Numbered from the stretch's first letter, positions 45,134 to 54,113 are shown. The stretch is DNA of 64,000 nt from Planctomycetaceae bacterium (GCA_002702655.1 PABB01000048.1:105642-169641); one strand, 5' to 3'. Numbers and translations are program-made. The notes: generated from the sequence alone by a model not told the origin.

Positions 45134-46564
45134 CTAACCCGGCGCCAGGTACTGCGACTTGTCCAACTTCGTACTGCGGTCGACGCGCTGCCGGACGTCC
45201 GCGGCATCCAGCGCCCACAGCGGGCTGATCTCAACGTTCACGCCGGGCGATACCTCGGCCCCCGCGGCGGCGAGCCAGCGATGGGCCTGGTCGAACATGA
45301 ACCGCTGCACGTACTCGGGCGTGTCCTTGGGGGCGCCGGGGGCGTTCTTCAACGGGGCGAACGAGTCCTCCTCGGCGTACTCGACCACGATCGGTCGGGC
45401 CGCGTGCGGCAGCAGGTCGAAGATAAACCGCTCGAACTTCAGCGCGTTGGGCTTAGTCGGTTCGATGCGCTCGCCGGCGGGGTCGATGAACGGCACCTTC
45501 TTGTTGGCCACGTGGAACGGCAGCGAGTCCTTCAGCGTGAGCGACTTCTCCAAGAACGCCACGTCGAACATGTGAATCGCCACGCTGCCGGCCCAGAACT
45601 TCAAGTTGCCGGACGAGTCGAGCTGCTGGGCGACGTCCGCGGGGAAATCGCTGTACTCGATCACGTTGAGCCGATTGTCGATCAGCACGAAGTTGCCCAG
45701 CTTGTCCTCGGGGGCGCTCTTGGCGACCGCCAACGAGGTCAACTCGCTCTCAGCGAGCAGATGATAGCCGACAAACTCGGGATCGCAGATTGGCGCCAGC
45801 GGGTTGTCGACCTGGAAGTAGAACAGGTGCTTCACGCCGCGGCGGCGCATGTGCTCGATGGCGCCGCTGGCCGCCAGCGCCGCCACCGTGCCGCCGTGGC
45901 CGTCGGGGCTCTGAAAGAGCGCGCCTTTCTCGCTCAAGAGCAGCTTGCCCGTGGACGCGTCGACCGCCGGCATGGTGCCCTGGCAAAACACCAGCAAGTC
46001 GTCGTCCGGCAGGCCCAGGTTGTCGTGCTCGGCGAGGAACGCCACGGTGTCATCGTGCGTGGCGGGGCTGGTCATCAGATACAGCGGGGCGGACTTCTCG
46101 TAGCGTGCGGCGATCGCACGGCACTTCTCCACGTGGATCTGCAGCAGCGTTGCGCCGGAGATCGGGCCGATCGGGTACAAGCTCTTGGGCTTCTCGAAGC
46201 CCAGTCGACTCCCCTGCCCGCCGGCGACCAGCAGCACGCCGATCTCCCCAGCGGCCAGCGCTTCGCGGCCGCGAGCGGTCGCCTCGGCCGGCGTGATGCC
46301 CAAGGACGACGCCTTGCCGGCCAGTCGTTCGGCGAGCCGCATGGCCGGCGGCGGCGCGGCGCGGCGGGACAGCTCGGCCCAATCGGGCTGGTCGACGTCG
46401 CCGCGATACAGCGAGTCGATCAGCGGCAAATCGATCGCGGCAATCTGCGCGGCCAGTTGGCTGCGCCCGGCGGCGTCCAACTCGTCCCAAAAGGCCAGCA
46501 GATGCTCCTGCCCGTGCGGGGCCAGTCGATCGTGCAGCGTCTGCCGGTCCACCGAATCACTCAT
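45134..46564 (-). CDS. UDP-sugar pyrophosphorylase (UDPGP type)
   Basis: A 476-residue nucleotidyltransferase from the ATG at 46564. The nucleotide-binding signature LLVAGGQGSRLGFEKPKSLYPIG matches eukaryotic-type UDP-N-acetylhexosamine pyrophosphorylases; FYFQVDNPLAPI and KFERFIFDLLPHA are further blocks. It probably makes UDP-GlcNAc or a related UDP sugar from UTP and the sugar 1-phosphate. A small membrane ORF ends one base upstream and the CYTH gene follows: a three-gene operon. Confidence 0.88.
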   Translation of the reverse strand: MSDSVDRQTLHDRLAPHGQEHLLAFWDELDAAGRSQLAAQIAAIDLPLIDSLYRGDVDQPDWAELSRRAAPPPAMRLAERLAGKASSLGITPAEATARGREALAAGEIGVLLVAGGQGSRLGFEKPKSLYPIGPISGATLLQIHVEKCRAIAARYEKSAPLYLMTSPATHDDTVAFLAEHDNLGLPDDDLLVFCQGTMPAVDASTGKLLLSEKGALFQSPDGHGGTVAALAASGAIEHMRRRGVKHLFYFQVDNPLAPICDPEFVGYHLLAESELTSLAVAKSAPEDKLGNFVLIDNRLNVIEYSDFPADVAQQLDSSGNLKFWAGSVAIHMFDVAFLEKSLTLKDSLPFHVANKKVPFIDPAGERIEPTKPNALKFERFIFDLLPHAARPIVVEYAEEDSFAPLKNAPGAPKDTPEYVQRFMFDQAHRWLAAAGAEVSPGVNVEISPLWALDAADVRQRVDRSTKLDKSQYLAPG

Positions 46565-46565
46565 G

Positions 46566-46682
46566 TCAAAACAGCCATCCTCGCACCCAGGCGTACGCCA
46601 ACAGGCACAACAGGGGGAAGCCCACGAAAATGATTCCGTAGGTGTAAATCGAGGTCCAAACGTGCCGCGGCCAGCGAGCCAT
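46566..46682 (-). CDS. Small 38-residue membrane protein
   Basis: A short ORF found by eye. It reads MARWPRHVWTSIYTYG then IIFVGFPLLCLLAYAW and VRGWLF: one transmembrane segment with a positive N-terminus and aromatic ends. GGAG lies 6 bases before the ATG, a good ribosome site, and the stop comes one base before the ATG of the UDP-sugar pyrophosphorylase, so they are translationally coupled. Function unknown. The spacing, ribosome site and hydrophobic pattern support a real gene. Confidence 0.55.
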   Translation of the reverse strand: MARWPRHVWTSIYTYGIIFVGFPLLCLLAYAWVRGWLF

Positions 46683-46967
46683 GGCGGTCTCCGAAGCTCC
46701 GGTGTCGTCACTGTCGACCAGGGCGGCCGACCCGCGAGGCCGCCATTATGGCGCCCCTCTGGGGGTGTTGACCAGCGTGCCCCGGTCGGCCCGCTGCCGA
46801 AATGCGCCCGCGGCGGAGAGAACACTGGAGGTGTTCGCGGCGTTTGCGGCGCTCGCAGCGCAAAAAAACCGCCGCGACAGCCATTGGCTGCCGCGGCGGG
46901 GTTCAGTGAAGTTTTGCCCAGCGGACGCGTTCACGCCCTCCGGCTCGACTCAAACGCCGAGCGGGAA
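46683..46967. other. Intergenic region between two minus-strand genes
   Basis: Contains the terminator of the acidic protein gene (46862-46900) and the expected promoter region of the small ORF/pyrophosphorylase operon. No repeat family seen. Confidence 0.45.
46862..46900 (-). terminator. Intrinsic terminator of the acidic repeat protein
   Basis: On the minus strand GCCGCGGCAGCC ... GGCTGTCGCGGC then seven Ts, 68 bases after the stop codon. Confidence 0.8.
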
Positions 46968-48110
46968 TTACCGCTGCGCCGTCTGGTTCGACTGCTCGTC
47001 CTGCTTGGCGAGTTGCTCGCGGTCAATCTTCATCGACTCGCCGTCGATCGAGACCTTCTGAGCAACCACGAGGTTACGATCCTTCGCCTTGACGGGAACG
47101 CCCGTGATCTTCAGCTCGTCGCCTTCCTTCAGGTCGGCGATTTTGCCGTCGGCGGGGCCAAGGTCCACAAGCAACTGCTTGTCCTTGTCCTGCAGCGTGA
47201 CCACGGCGAGCGTGCGCTTCGCATCGCGAACGTCGACAGTTCGCGTATTCTTGACGGTGACCGTCATTTCGCGACCGTCGCGGCTGATCTTCTGCGACTC
47301 GTTGTCGCCGATCTTAGCCTGCTGAGCCAACAAGACGTACTTGTCGCCCACCGAGACAATCGGTCCGCTGACCTCGACGTGCTTGCCTTGAAGCTTCTCC
47401 TCCGACATCTGCGGGGTTCCCATGTCGACGATCAACTGTTTGCCGTCGTCGGTATTCACCCAGGCCACGCTCCGCTTGGCGTCGCGCACCTTGGCCGTCT
47501 TGGTTCGCTCGACGGTGCCGGCGAACTGGAACTCCTTGCTGAGCTGCTTCTGCTCAGACGATTCGGCGTCCTGCTTCTCCGACTTGGCCTCGTTCGACTG
47601 CGACGTCTCGTTAAGCGCGTAGTAGTCGAACTCGTCGTACAGGCCGTCGGCATCCGTATCGGCGCGAAGCAGATACGAGTCGTATAGACCGTCGTCGTCG
47701 AAGTCGTAGAACGAGGTCACGGTCTCGTACGTGCCCGCGGTGGCGGGAGCATACGACGCATAGCTGTCGTCGTAGTAATCGTAGAACCAGTCGCCGTCGT
47801 TACCTTCGGCGTAACCATAGTCGTCGTAGGCCAATCCGCCCCACGCGTAGATGTCGTTGTCCTGATCATCGTTCGGGACGTCGGCGTCGTAGACTTCGTT
47901 GTCCCACGAGCCGATCACTTCGTCGGTCGGGTTGTAGTCGTTGCCGTCCAACCACTCGCTGACGTCGTACCAAGCATCGTCCTCGTAGTAGGGCGTGTTC
48001 TCTTCCCACTCCTCGGCCTGCACGGTGTTGACTGTCCCGGCCAGCGGCAGAACCACGGCGGTGGCGGCGATGAAGCCAGGCAATTTCATTCTGCGGAAGA
48101 ATTTACGCAT
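46968..48110 (-). CDS. Acidic exported protein with Ca-loop-like motifs and two repeated domains
   Basis: A 380-residue protein with signal peptide about residues 1-32 (ending VQAEE). Residues 33-165 are very rich in Asp, Tyr and Trp; DFDDDGLYDSYLLRADTDADGLYDEFD resembles thrombospondin type-3 calcium loops. Residues about 195-280 and 280-350 are two homologous beta-domains (AKRSVAWVNTDDGKQLIVDMG and AKRTLAVVTLQDKDKQLLVDLG), perhaps OB-like. Function unknown. ATG at 48110. A terminator follows the stop. Confidence 0.7.
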   Translation of the reverse strand: MRKFFRRMKLPGFIAATAVVLPLAGTVNTVQAEEWEENTPYYEDDAWYDVSEWLDGNDYNPTDEVIGSWDNEVYDADVPNDDQDNDIYAWGGLAYDDYGYAEGNDGDWFYDYYDDSYASYAPATAGTYETVTSFYDFDDDGLYDSYLLRADTDADGLYDEFDYYALNETSQSNEAKSEKQDAESSEQKQLSKEFQFAGTVERTKTAKVRDAKRSVAWVNTDDGKQLIVDMGTPQMSEEKLQGKHVEVSGPIVSVGDKYVLLAQQAKIGDNESQKISRDGREMTVTVKNTRTVDVRDAKRTLAVVTLQDKDKQLLVDLGPADGKIADLKEGDELKITGVPVKAKDRNLVVAQKVSIDGESMKIDREQLAKQDEQSNQTAQR

Positions 48111-48738
48111 GTTCAGTTAGATCCTCACTTGTGCGGTGTCTTGAGTTGCGAATTGCGATTCGTGCGGCGTGCCGACGCTCGCCAGTGTCGCGTTGCGTCT
48201 CCTGTGCGTGCACCGGAGACCGCTCGCTCGGCAGCGGATGACGTTCACGCCGACGCACAAGACATTGTCGCAAGCCGCATTCCAGTCTCTCGAACCTGTG
48301 AAACTCGCACTGTGCGCCGCAGATTGCGTTGAGTGCGAGTCGCTCAAGCTGCTGACTCGCCCGGCGCCCTTCACGCACGCCGATCAATCGGCAGACGCGC
48401 ACGCAGCCCCCAAGGCGGTCGGCGCGCCGCCGCCAGGGCGCCGATCTCGACTCCACGCCGGCGAGCAAGCCCGCAGCCTGACGGGCGGGCGTCCGCACTG
48501 CAGGCACGTGCAGCGGCGAAGAAAAAAGCCGCTGGCTCCCGGCCGCCGGCGAGCTAGCGGCTCCTGGCTTCTTTGCGACTCGGCGGCCAATTTGGGCCAG
48601 AAGACCACGGCCTGGGCGGTTGCTGACCAGCCCCGGCGCCGACTATACTCTCGGGATTAGGCACCGCCGAGCGGGCAACGCCTGCGAGCCGCCAGCGTGC
48701 GTCGCGACCAATTTAGTAGTCCATCAGGAGAAGCGTCT
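48111..48738. other. Divergent intergenic region before metK
   Basis: About 630 bases with no gene. It holds an inverted repeat at 48527-48563 (AGCCGCTGG ... CTAGCGGCT) next to an A-run, the metK promoter (48620-48649) and a leader of about 80 bases. I looked for a SAM riboswitch and could not recognise one. Confidence 0.5.
48620..48649 (+). promoter_or_regulatory. Promoter of metK
   Basis: TTGCTG, 18 bases, TATACT. Predicted start near 48656; the leader to the GTG at 48739 is about 83 bases. Confidence 0.55.
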
Positions 48739-49917
48739 GTGGCCTCCGACAAGTACCTGTTCACCAGCGAAGCGGTCAGCATGGGTCATCCCGACAAGCT
48801 GGCTGACCAGATCTCCGACGGCGTGCTCGACGCCCTGTTCGCTCAAGACCCCCACAGCCGCGTCGCCTGCGAGACAATGGTCACGACCGGCGTCGTGGTG
48901 ATCGCCGGAGAGATCTCGACCAAGGCGACCGTGGACATGCAGAAGATTGTCCGCGAAGTGGTCAAGGACGTCGGCTACACCGACTCGGCCATGGGCATCA
49001 GCGCCGATCACTGTGCCGTGATGGTGGCCATCGACGAGCAGTCGCCCGACATTGCCATGGGCGTCAACGACGACGCGGCGTCGGGCAAGGACATTGGCGC
49101 CGGCGACCAGGGCCTGATGTTCGGCTACGCCTGCAACGACACCGACGAGCTGATGCCGCTGCCGATCGCGTTGTCGCACCGCATTCTCAATCGCTTGACC
49201 GAAGCCCGGCAAAAGGGCGAGGTCAAGTGGCTGCGGCCCGACAGCAAAAGCCAGGTGACCGTCGAGTACGATGGCGTGAAGCCGGTCCGCGTGGACACCG
49301 TGGTCGTGTCGACGCAGCACAGCGACGACGTGACCAACGAAGAAATCCGCAAGTTCGTGACCGAAAAGGTCGTCAAGCCGTCGCTGGGCGAGTGGGCCAA
49401 CGACGACATCACCTATCACATCAATCCCACCGGCCGGTTTGTGGTCGGCGGCCCGCACGGCGACTGCGGCCTGACCGGGCGCAAGATCATCGTCGATACC
49501 TACGGCGGCTGGGGCCGGCACGGCGGCGGCGCCTTCAGCGGCAAGGATCCCACCAAGGTCGACCGCAGCGCCGCCTACATGGCCCGCTACGTTGCCAAGA
49601 ACATCGTCGCCTCGGGCTTGGCTGATCGTTGCGAAGTGCAGCTCGCCTACGCGATTGGCGTCTCCGAGCCGGTCAGCGTGCACGTGGACACCGAGGGCAC
49701 GGGCAAGATCGAAGACAGTGCAATCTGCGAGTTGGTCAAAAAGACCTTCCCGCTGACCCCCGCGGGGATCATCAAGCACCTGGACCTGCGTCGGCCGATC
49801 TACCGCAAGACGGCCGCGGGCGGGCATTTCGGCCGCAGCGAGCCGGAATTCACCTGGGAAAAGACCGATCTGGCCGAGAAGCTGGCCGCCGCGGCCGGCG
49901 CCGCGGCTTCGGCGTAA
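48739..49917 (+). CDS. metK: S-adenosylmethionine synthetase
   Basis: A 392-residue enzyme that makes SAM from methionine and ATP. Seen: [23 protein letters not shown] with the ATP-binding [26 protein letters not shown] with the catalytic loop, and [24 protein letters not shown]. The start is the GTG at 48739, with AGGAG nine bases before it; the upstream GTG at 48697 lies in the leader. Length is normal. It has its own promoter and terminator, so it is a single-gene unit. Confidence 0.97.
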   Translation: MASDKYLFTSEAVSMGHPDKLADQISDGVLDALFAQDPHSRVACETMVTTGVVVIAGEISTKATVDMQKIVREVVKDVGYTDSAMGISADHCAVMVAIDEQSPDIAMGVNDDAASGKDIGAGDQGLMFGYACNDTDELMPLPIALSHRILNRLTEARQKGEVKWLRPDSKSQVTVEYDGVKPVRVDTVVVSTQHSDDVTNEEIRKFVTEKVVKPSLGEWANDDITYHINPTGRFVVGGPHGDCGLTGRKIIVDTYGGWGRHGGGAFSGKDPTKVDRSAAYMARYVAKNIVASGLADRCEVQLAYAIGVSEPVSVHVDTEGTGKIEDSAICELVKKTFPLTPAGIIKHLDLRRPIYRKTAAGGHFGRSEPEFTWEKTDLAEKLAAAAGAAASA

Positions 49918-49948
49918 CAATCGCACCCGCTAAGAACGAATTCACAGA

Positions 49949-49983
49949 CAGCCGCGGGCGGCCGCCCGCGGCTGTTTTTCTTG
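49949..49983 (+). terminator. Intrinsic terminator of metK
   Basis: A perfect 26-base palindrome (CAGCCGCGGGCGG mirrored) followed by five Ts, 32 bases after the stop. Confidence 0.9.
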
Positions 49984-50055
49984 TCGGTGGGATGAGCAGC
50001 GGATTCCCAGATTCCCTTCTCCCGGCGGCAAGTGTGCCGCCGGCTAGGTCAGACC

Positions 50056-50129
50056 ATTGGGTGGCTGGGGACGCAGCGCAGCGGAGCCCCCAGGATCTGG
50101 CTCCCTACGGTCGTCCCCAGCCACCCAAT
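50056..50129. repeat. Family-C long palindrome
   Basis: Arms ATTGGGTGGCTGGGG and CCCCAGCCACCCAAT around an inner hairpin. Very like the copies at 17329 and 56821. Confidence 0.8.
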
Positions 50130-50171
50130 TCGCGAGCAAGCAGTTTGTTTCTCCCCGCGCGGCGGATGTGG

Positions 50172-50177
50172 TATCCT
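50172..50177 (+). promoter_or_regulatory. Possible -10 box, leaderless spacing
   Basis: TATCCT ends 7 bases before the ATG of the membrane protein at 50185. No -35 at a good distance. Confidence 0.3.
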
Positions 50178-50184
50178 GCCCCGC

Positions 50185-51060
50185 ATGATTCGGCAACGGC
50201 TGCAATTCGTTTCGCTCTACGAGCCGCACCATCGGCGACGCGACCGCGTGGCGATGACCGCACTGTTAGCGGCGCTAGCCGTGCTGGTGGGCGTCGGCGC
50301 GCTGTTGACTGCGCGGCGCTTGCTGGCGCCGCAAGCCGATGCGACGTTGTCGACCATGCTGCTGGCCGTAACCGCGCTGGGCGCGTTCGCCGCGGTCGAG
50401 GGGAGCCGCCGCGTGTGGCGGCATCTGTGGCCCTGCGCCTACACGACTCGCCAGCGCCGCATGGATCAGGCCGTGGGCTGGGTCGGCTCGCTCGCCCTGC
50501 TGTTGGTCGCGTTTGGCTGCGTCTACCCTGGCTACTACACGGCGGAGTGGCTGATCTGGCTGCCGCTGTTGTTTGCCGACCAGTTTCTCCGGCAGACTTT
50601 TTTCGAACGGGGCGTTGAGCCGGCGTCCGACGTCCAAGCACCGCAGCCATCGCTATCGGTCGATGAAGCGAGTCCGACTGGCGAAGTCCCCGCGTTGGAT
50701 TACGTGGTCGCCGCGCCGGCGGACGGCGACGACGCGCTGGCTGGCGAGGTGCTGCAACAGTTGTTCCGCGTGCGCGACGAACAAGGCGTCGAAGCGGTGT
50801 ACGGCACGGTCGCGGCCGACTTTGTCCCGGGGCAACGCCACGCCGTGCTGCATGTGGGGTTCTGCCCGCCGCTGGTGCGCTCGCCAGAGATCGAAGCCGA
50901 GCCATGCGCCGGCCCCGACGCCCGCGTGAAGGTGCTGCAGTGCTTCACGCACGGCGTGCGGCTGGAGGTGCGGCTCGCCGAGCCGGCGCGCAAGCCATGT
51001 CGGGTAACAGTCGATCTGGCGGCGATCCCCGCGGACGCGCCGCGGCACGCTTCGGCGTGA
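50185..51060 (+). CDS. Membrane protein, unknown function
   Basis: A 291-residue protein. Three hydrophobic segments, about residues 23-45, 53-75 and 92-120, precede a soluble C-terminal domain (about 165-290) that is a beta-rich unit (AVYGTVAADFVPGQRHAVLHVGFC, VRLEVRLAEPARKPCRVTVDLAAI). Not recognised. ATG at 50185 preferred: the frame upstream translates a family-C palindrome. It stands alone between metK and ispF. Confidence 0.6.
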   Translation: MIRQRLQFVSLYEPHHRRRDRVAMTALLAALAVLVGVGALLTARRLLAPQADATLSTMLLAVTALGAFAAVEGSRRVWRHLWPCAYTTRQRRMDQAVGWVGSLALLLVAFGCVYPGYYTAEWLIWLPLLFADQFLRQTFFERGVEPASDVQAPQPSLSVDEASPTGEVPALDYVVAAPADGDDALAGEVLQQLFRVRDEQGVEAVYGTVAADFVPGQRHAVLHVGFCPPLVRSPEIEAEPCAGPDARVKVLQCFTHGVRLEVRLAEPARKPCRVTVDLAAIPADAPRHASA

Positions 51061-51115
51061 ACGGGGCGGAGGTGGAGCACTCTCCGGCGTGAGGGGGCAA
51101 ACCGGCGACGAGAAC

Positions 51116-51145
51116 AGGCGGACTCGCGTCCGCCGCCAAGCGGGC
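51116..51145. repeat. Palindrome GCGGACTCGCGTCCGC
   Basis: A small palindromic repeat also found at 55876-55899 and 56040-56065, often ending in CGCTAAG. Confidence 0.6.
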
Positions 51146-51197
51146 GCCCGATTCCCCCCTGTTCTCCAACCTCTGAATTGTCCCCGCGCCACTCGCG

Positions 51198-51226
51198 TTG
51201 TGGCGGTTCGCCGCCGCCGATATAAT
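51198..51226 (+). promoter_or_regulatory. Promoter of ispF
   Basis: TTGTGG, exactly 17 bases, and a perfect TATAAT (51221-51226). Leader of about 80 bases to the GTG at 51313. Confidence 0.6.
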
Positions 51227-51312
51227 TTGCCCAATCTGACAAACTTAGTTGTCTGGCAGCCGTGCCGCTGAGAAAGCGTCCGGCCGGCTGACTGAATCGA
51301 CGGACCGAACAC

Positions 51313-51798
51313 GTGGCGAGCAGTTTCCGCATTGGCCTGGGCGAGGATTCGCATCGCACGGCCGCGGGCGGCCCGCTGCGGATCGGCGGCGTCGACGTGC
51401 CGCACGACCGTCAGTTGGTCGGCCACAGCGACGCCGACGTGCTGCTGCACGCGGTGACCGACGCGGTACTGGGCGCCGCAGCGCTGCCCGACATCGGCCA
51501 CATGTTTCCCAACACGGAGGAAGGAAACCGCAACCGCGACTCTGCCGACATGCTGCGGCGCGCGTACGACAGCGTGGTGAACCATGGCTACCGGCTGGTC
51601 AATCTCGACTGCGTCGTGTCGGCCGAGCGTCCCAAGCTGGGCCCGCACCGCGACGCGATCGCTGCCCGCATTGCCGAGATCCTGGAAGTCGACGCCACGG
51701 CGGTGAACGTCAAGGCGAAGACCGGCGAGGGACTCGGCGAGGTCGGCCGCGGCGAATTGATCTCGGCGCGGTGCGTGGCGCTGATTGAAATGATGTGA
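51313..51798 (+). CDS. ispF: 2-C-methyl-D-erythritol 2,4-cyclodiphosphate synthase
   Basis: A 161-residue enzyme of the non-mevalonate isoprenoid pathway that cyclises CDP-ME-2-phosphate to MEcPP with loss of CMP. Zinc ligands are visible: Asp12 and His14 in GEDSHR and His46 in GHSDADVLLHAV; the AKTGEGLGEVGRGE motif near the end is typical. Start is the GTG at 51313, as no ATG lies closer to the conserved N-terminus. Complete. A single gene with its own good promoter. Confidence 0.95.
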   Translation: MASSFRIGLGEDSHRTAAGGPLRIGGVDVPHDRQLVGHSDADVLLHAVTDAVLGAAALPDIGHMFPNTEEGNRNRDSADMLRRAYDSVVNHGYRLVNLDCVVSAERPKLGPHRDAIAARIAEILEVDATAVNVKAKTGEGLGEVGRGELISARCVALIEMM

Positions 51799-51910
51799 CG
51801 CGCGTTGCATAAACTTCGCGTTGGCGTCCACGACGACTGTCAACGTTCAAATTGTTTCGCACCGCGACGCAATCGTGCACAGACTCGTTTGATTCACATC
51901 CAACGGCGTG

Positions 51911-51938
51911 AGGATCGCGTGGCCGCGATCGCTAAGGC
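51911..51938. repeat. GATCGCG palindrome before cysS
   Basis: Arms GATCGCG and CGCGATC with TGGC between, then GCTAAGG. Same orientation relative to the gene as the copies before purB and the HD gene. Confidence 0.65.
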
Positions 51939-52009
51939 GATTTGACGATGGTGACTTTCGCCGCAACACATATATCTCTCCCCTACCGACAACCGACTCC
52001 CCCACTGCC

Positions 52010-53830
52010 ATGACTGCGACTGTTTCTCTCATGGAAAATATCCAGCTCTCCGAACCGCATCCGTCGCTGACGATCTACAACACGCTGACCAAGCAGAAGG
52101 AACCCTTCCGCACAGTCCAGCCGGGCAAGGTCGGCGTCTACCTGTGCGGGCCCACCGTGTACGACAAGGCCCACATCGGCCACATGGTCGGGCCGGTCAT
52201 TTTTGACTGCATCAAGCGGTACCTGACCTACTCCGGGTACGAAGTGACGTGGGTGGTCAACATCACCGATGTCGATGACAAGCTGATCAACAAAGCCAAC
52301 GAGCGCGGCATCAGCATGCTCGAGGTGGCCGAGGAGAACATCGCCGACTACAACTTCAACCTCGCCGCGCTGGGGGTCGATCAAATCGACCATTTCCCCC
52401 GCGCGACCGACTGCATGGGCGACATCATCGCGCTGGTGCAATCGCTGGTCGACGAACAGTATGCTTACGAAGCCGAAGGGGACGTATTCTTCGACGTGAC
52501 CAAGGACGGCGACTACGGCAAGCTGTCCAACCGCACGGTCGAAGGCACCCACGGCGACGGCGGCGGCGCGGCGGCCCGCAAGCGCAACGCGGCCGACTTT
52601 GCCCTGTGGAAGTCCGCCAAGCCAGGCGAGCCGTCCTGGGACAGCCCCTGGGGCAAGGGCCGGCCCGGGTGGCACATCGAGTGCTCGGCGATGAGCAAGA
52701 AACTGCTGGGCGAAACGTTCGACATTCACGGCGGCGGGCTCGACCTGGTGTTCCCGCACCATGAGAACGAAATCGCCCAAAGCGAGTGCTGCCACGACAA
52801 GCCGTTCGCCGTGTACTGGGCGCACAACGGCCTGCTGCGACGCGACGCGGCGGCCGGCAAGATCGGCGGCCGCGCCGAGCGCGACGCCAGCGAGCCGGGG
52901 GCGTCAGCCCCAAGTGAGCCGGGGGTGTCAGCCCCAAGTGAGCCGGGGGCGTCAGCCCCCGGAGAAGAAGCCGTCAGCGGCAAGATGAGCCGCAGCAAGG
53001 GCGCCGGCGGCCTGGCCGAGCTGATCGAGCGGCAAGGCGGCGAGCGGATTCGCTTCTTCCTGTTACGCACCCACTACCGCAGCACCGTGCTGTTCAGCGA
53101 GCCGGCGATCGAAGAGGCGGCCACGGGGCTGGAAACCTTTTACCGGTTGTTCAAGCGGTACACGCGCGTCGGGGGCGGCGACTTTTACGCCCTGACCGCG
53201 CCAACGACCCGCGGGGCTTCGTCGCTGACTGTGGGCAACGACCCCGCCCTGGACGCGGCCGAGACGGCGCGGACCAAGTTTCTGGCCGCGATGGACGACG
53301 ACTTCAACACGGGCGGCGCCATCGGCGAACTATTCGAGCTGGCCAAGATCGCCAACAAGTACTGCGACGACCACAAACTGGAAGGCGGCGCCGGCGACGC
53401 GGGCTCGGTGGCCACGTTCGAGCTGCTGCTGACCACGATCAAGGAACTGGCCAACACGCTGGGACTGTTCCTGCAGGCGCCCGCGGAGACTGGCGGCGCA
53501 GCCAGCGACGAGCTGCTCGCCGCAGCGATGGAGGTCGTGATGACGCTGCGGGCCGAGGCGCGAATCGCCAAGAACTTTGCCACGGCCGACGCGATCCGCG
53601 ACGGTCTGAAGCCGCTGGGGATCGTCATTGAAGATCGCCCCACCGGCGCCGAGTGGACTGGCGGCGGCCCGGACGCCGTCGACGGGGTGATGCAGTTGCT
53701 CATCCAAATCCGCGCCGATGCGCGCGCCGCCAAGGATTTCGCCACCGGCGACGCCGTGCGCGACCGGCTGAAGGAGATCGGGGTCACGCTGGAGGACCGC
53801 GCCGGCGGGACGGAGTGGGTGAAGGCGTGA
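52010..53830 (+). CDS. cysS: Cysteinyl-tRNA synthetase with in-frame repeat insert and duplicated tail
   Basis: A 606-residue enzyme that charges tRNA-Cys. HIGH is HIGH at residues 55-58, the zinc ligands are Cys46 (YLCGPTVYD), Cys in HIECSAMSK and the His/Glu of FPHHENE, and KMSRS is at 325-329. Two oddities: residues about 294-318 are three copies of an eight-residue unit (SEPGASAP) encoded by a 24-base repeat just before KMSKS, and the C-terminal tail is duplicated (MTLRAEARIAKNFATADAIRDGL, then IQIRADARAAKDFATGDAVRDRL). Start: ATG at 52010; Met at 52031 is an alternative. The enzyme is essential and is probably active, since the insert lies in a surface loop. Confidence 0.93.
   Translation: MTATVSLMENIQLSEPHPSLTIYNTLTKQKEPFRTVQPGKVGVYLCGPTVYDKAHIGHMVGPVIFDCIKRYLTYSGYEVTWVVNITDVDDKLINKANERGISMLEVAEENIADYNFNLAALGVDQIDHFPRATDCMGDIIALVQSLVDEQYAYEAEGDVFFDVTKDGDYGKLSNRTVEGTHGDGGGAAARKRNAADFALWKSAKPGEPSWDSPWGKGRPGWHIECSAMSKKLLGETFDIHGGGLDLVFPHHENEIAQSECCHDKPFAVYWAHNGLLRRDAAAGKIGGRAERDASEPGASAPSEPGVSAPSEPGASAPGEEAVSGKMSRSKGAGGLAELIERQGGERIRFFLLRTHYRSTVLFSEPAIEEAATGLETFYRLFKRYTRVGGGDFYALTAPTTRGASSLTVGNDPALDAAETARTKFLAAMDDDFNTGGAIGELFELAKIANKYCDDHKLEGGAGDAGSVATFELLLTTIKELANTLGLFLQAPAETGGAASDELLAAAMEVVMTLRAEARIAKNFATADAIRDGLKPLGIVIEDRPTGAEWTGGGPDAVDGVMQLLIQIRADARAAKDFATGDAVRDRLKEIGVTLEDRAGGTEWVKA
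52890..52961. repeat. Three 24-base tandem repeats inside cysS
   Basis: Units at 52890-52913, 52914-52937 and 52938-52961, nearly identical (GTGAGCCGGGGGCGTCAGCC core). Each unit is itself partly palindromic (CCGGGGGC ... GCCCCCGG in the last), and is typical of intergenic repeats of this lineage. Confidence 0.85.
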
Positions 53831-53894
53831 TATAATGCGAGCTGTCAGCCATCGGCTGTCAGCTTTCGGCCAGAGAAGTCTTGCGAGGCGTGCC

Positions 53895-54113
53895 ATGACG
53901 ACGAAGCTTCAAGAAGCGTTCGAGAAAGCGCAGCAATTGCCGCCGGACGAGCAGGATCGGCTGGGCGCCTGGCTGATGCACGAGCTTGCTTCCGAACAGC
54001 GGTGGCAACAGTCGTTTGCCAAGTCGCAGGATCAGCTCGCCCAATTGGCGAACGAGGCGCTCGCGGAACACCGTGCCGGCAAGACGCAGCCGCTGGATCC
54101 GGATGCGATATGA
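53895..54113 (+). CDS. Antitoxin of the third toxin-antitoxin pair
   Basis: A 72-residue protein from the ATG at 53895. TTKLQEAFEKAQQLPPDEQDRLGAWLMHEL then SFAKSQDQLAQLANEALAEHRAGKTQPLDPD is the all-helical antitoxin pattern often found before RelE/ParE toxins. Its stop overlaps the toxin ATG by four bases. Upstream is a GCTGTCAG-rich repeat (53838-53872) and a TATAAT at 53831 that could be its -10 box. The module is inserted between cysS and the ruv genes. Confidence 0.75.
   Translation: MTTKLQEAFEKAQQLPPDEQDRLGAWLMHELASEQRWQQSFAKSQDQLAQLANEALAEHRAGKTQPLDPDAI

Noticed and set aside
48650-48738. SAM riboswitch in the metK leader
   Set aside because: The leader is only about 83 bases and I could not find the conserved core of the SAM classes I know; a covariance search would decide.
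53831-53836. TATAAT right after the cysS stop as promoter of the third antitoxin
   Set aside because: Kept only as a possibility in the antitoxin entry: no -35 at a proper distance, and the ATG is 58 bases away.
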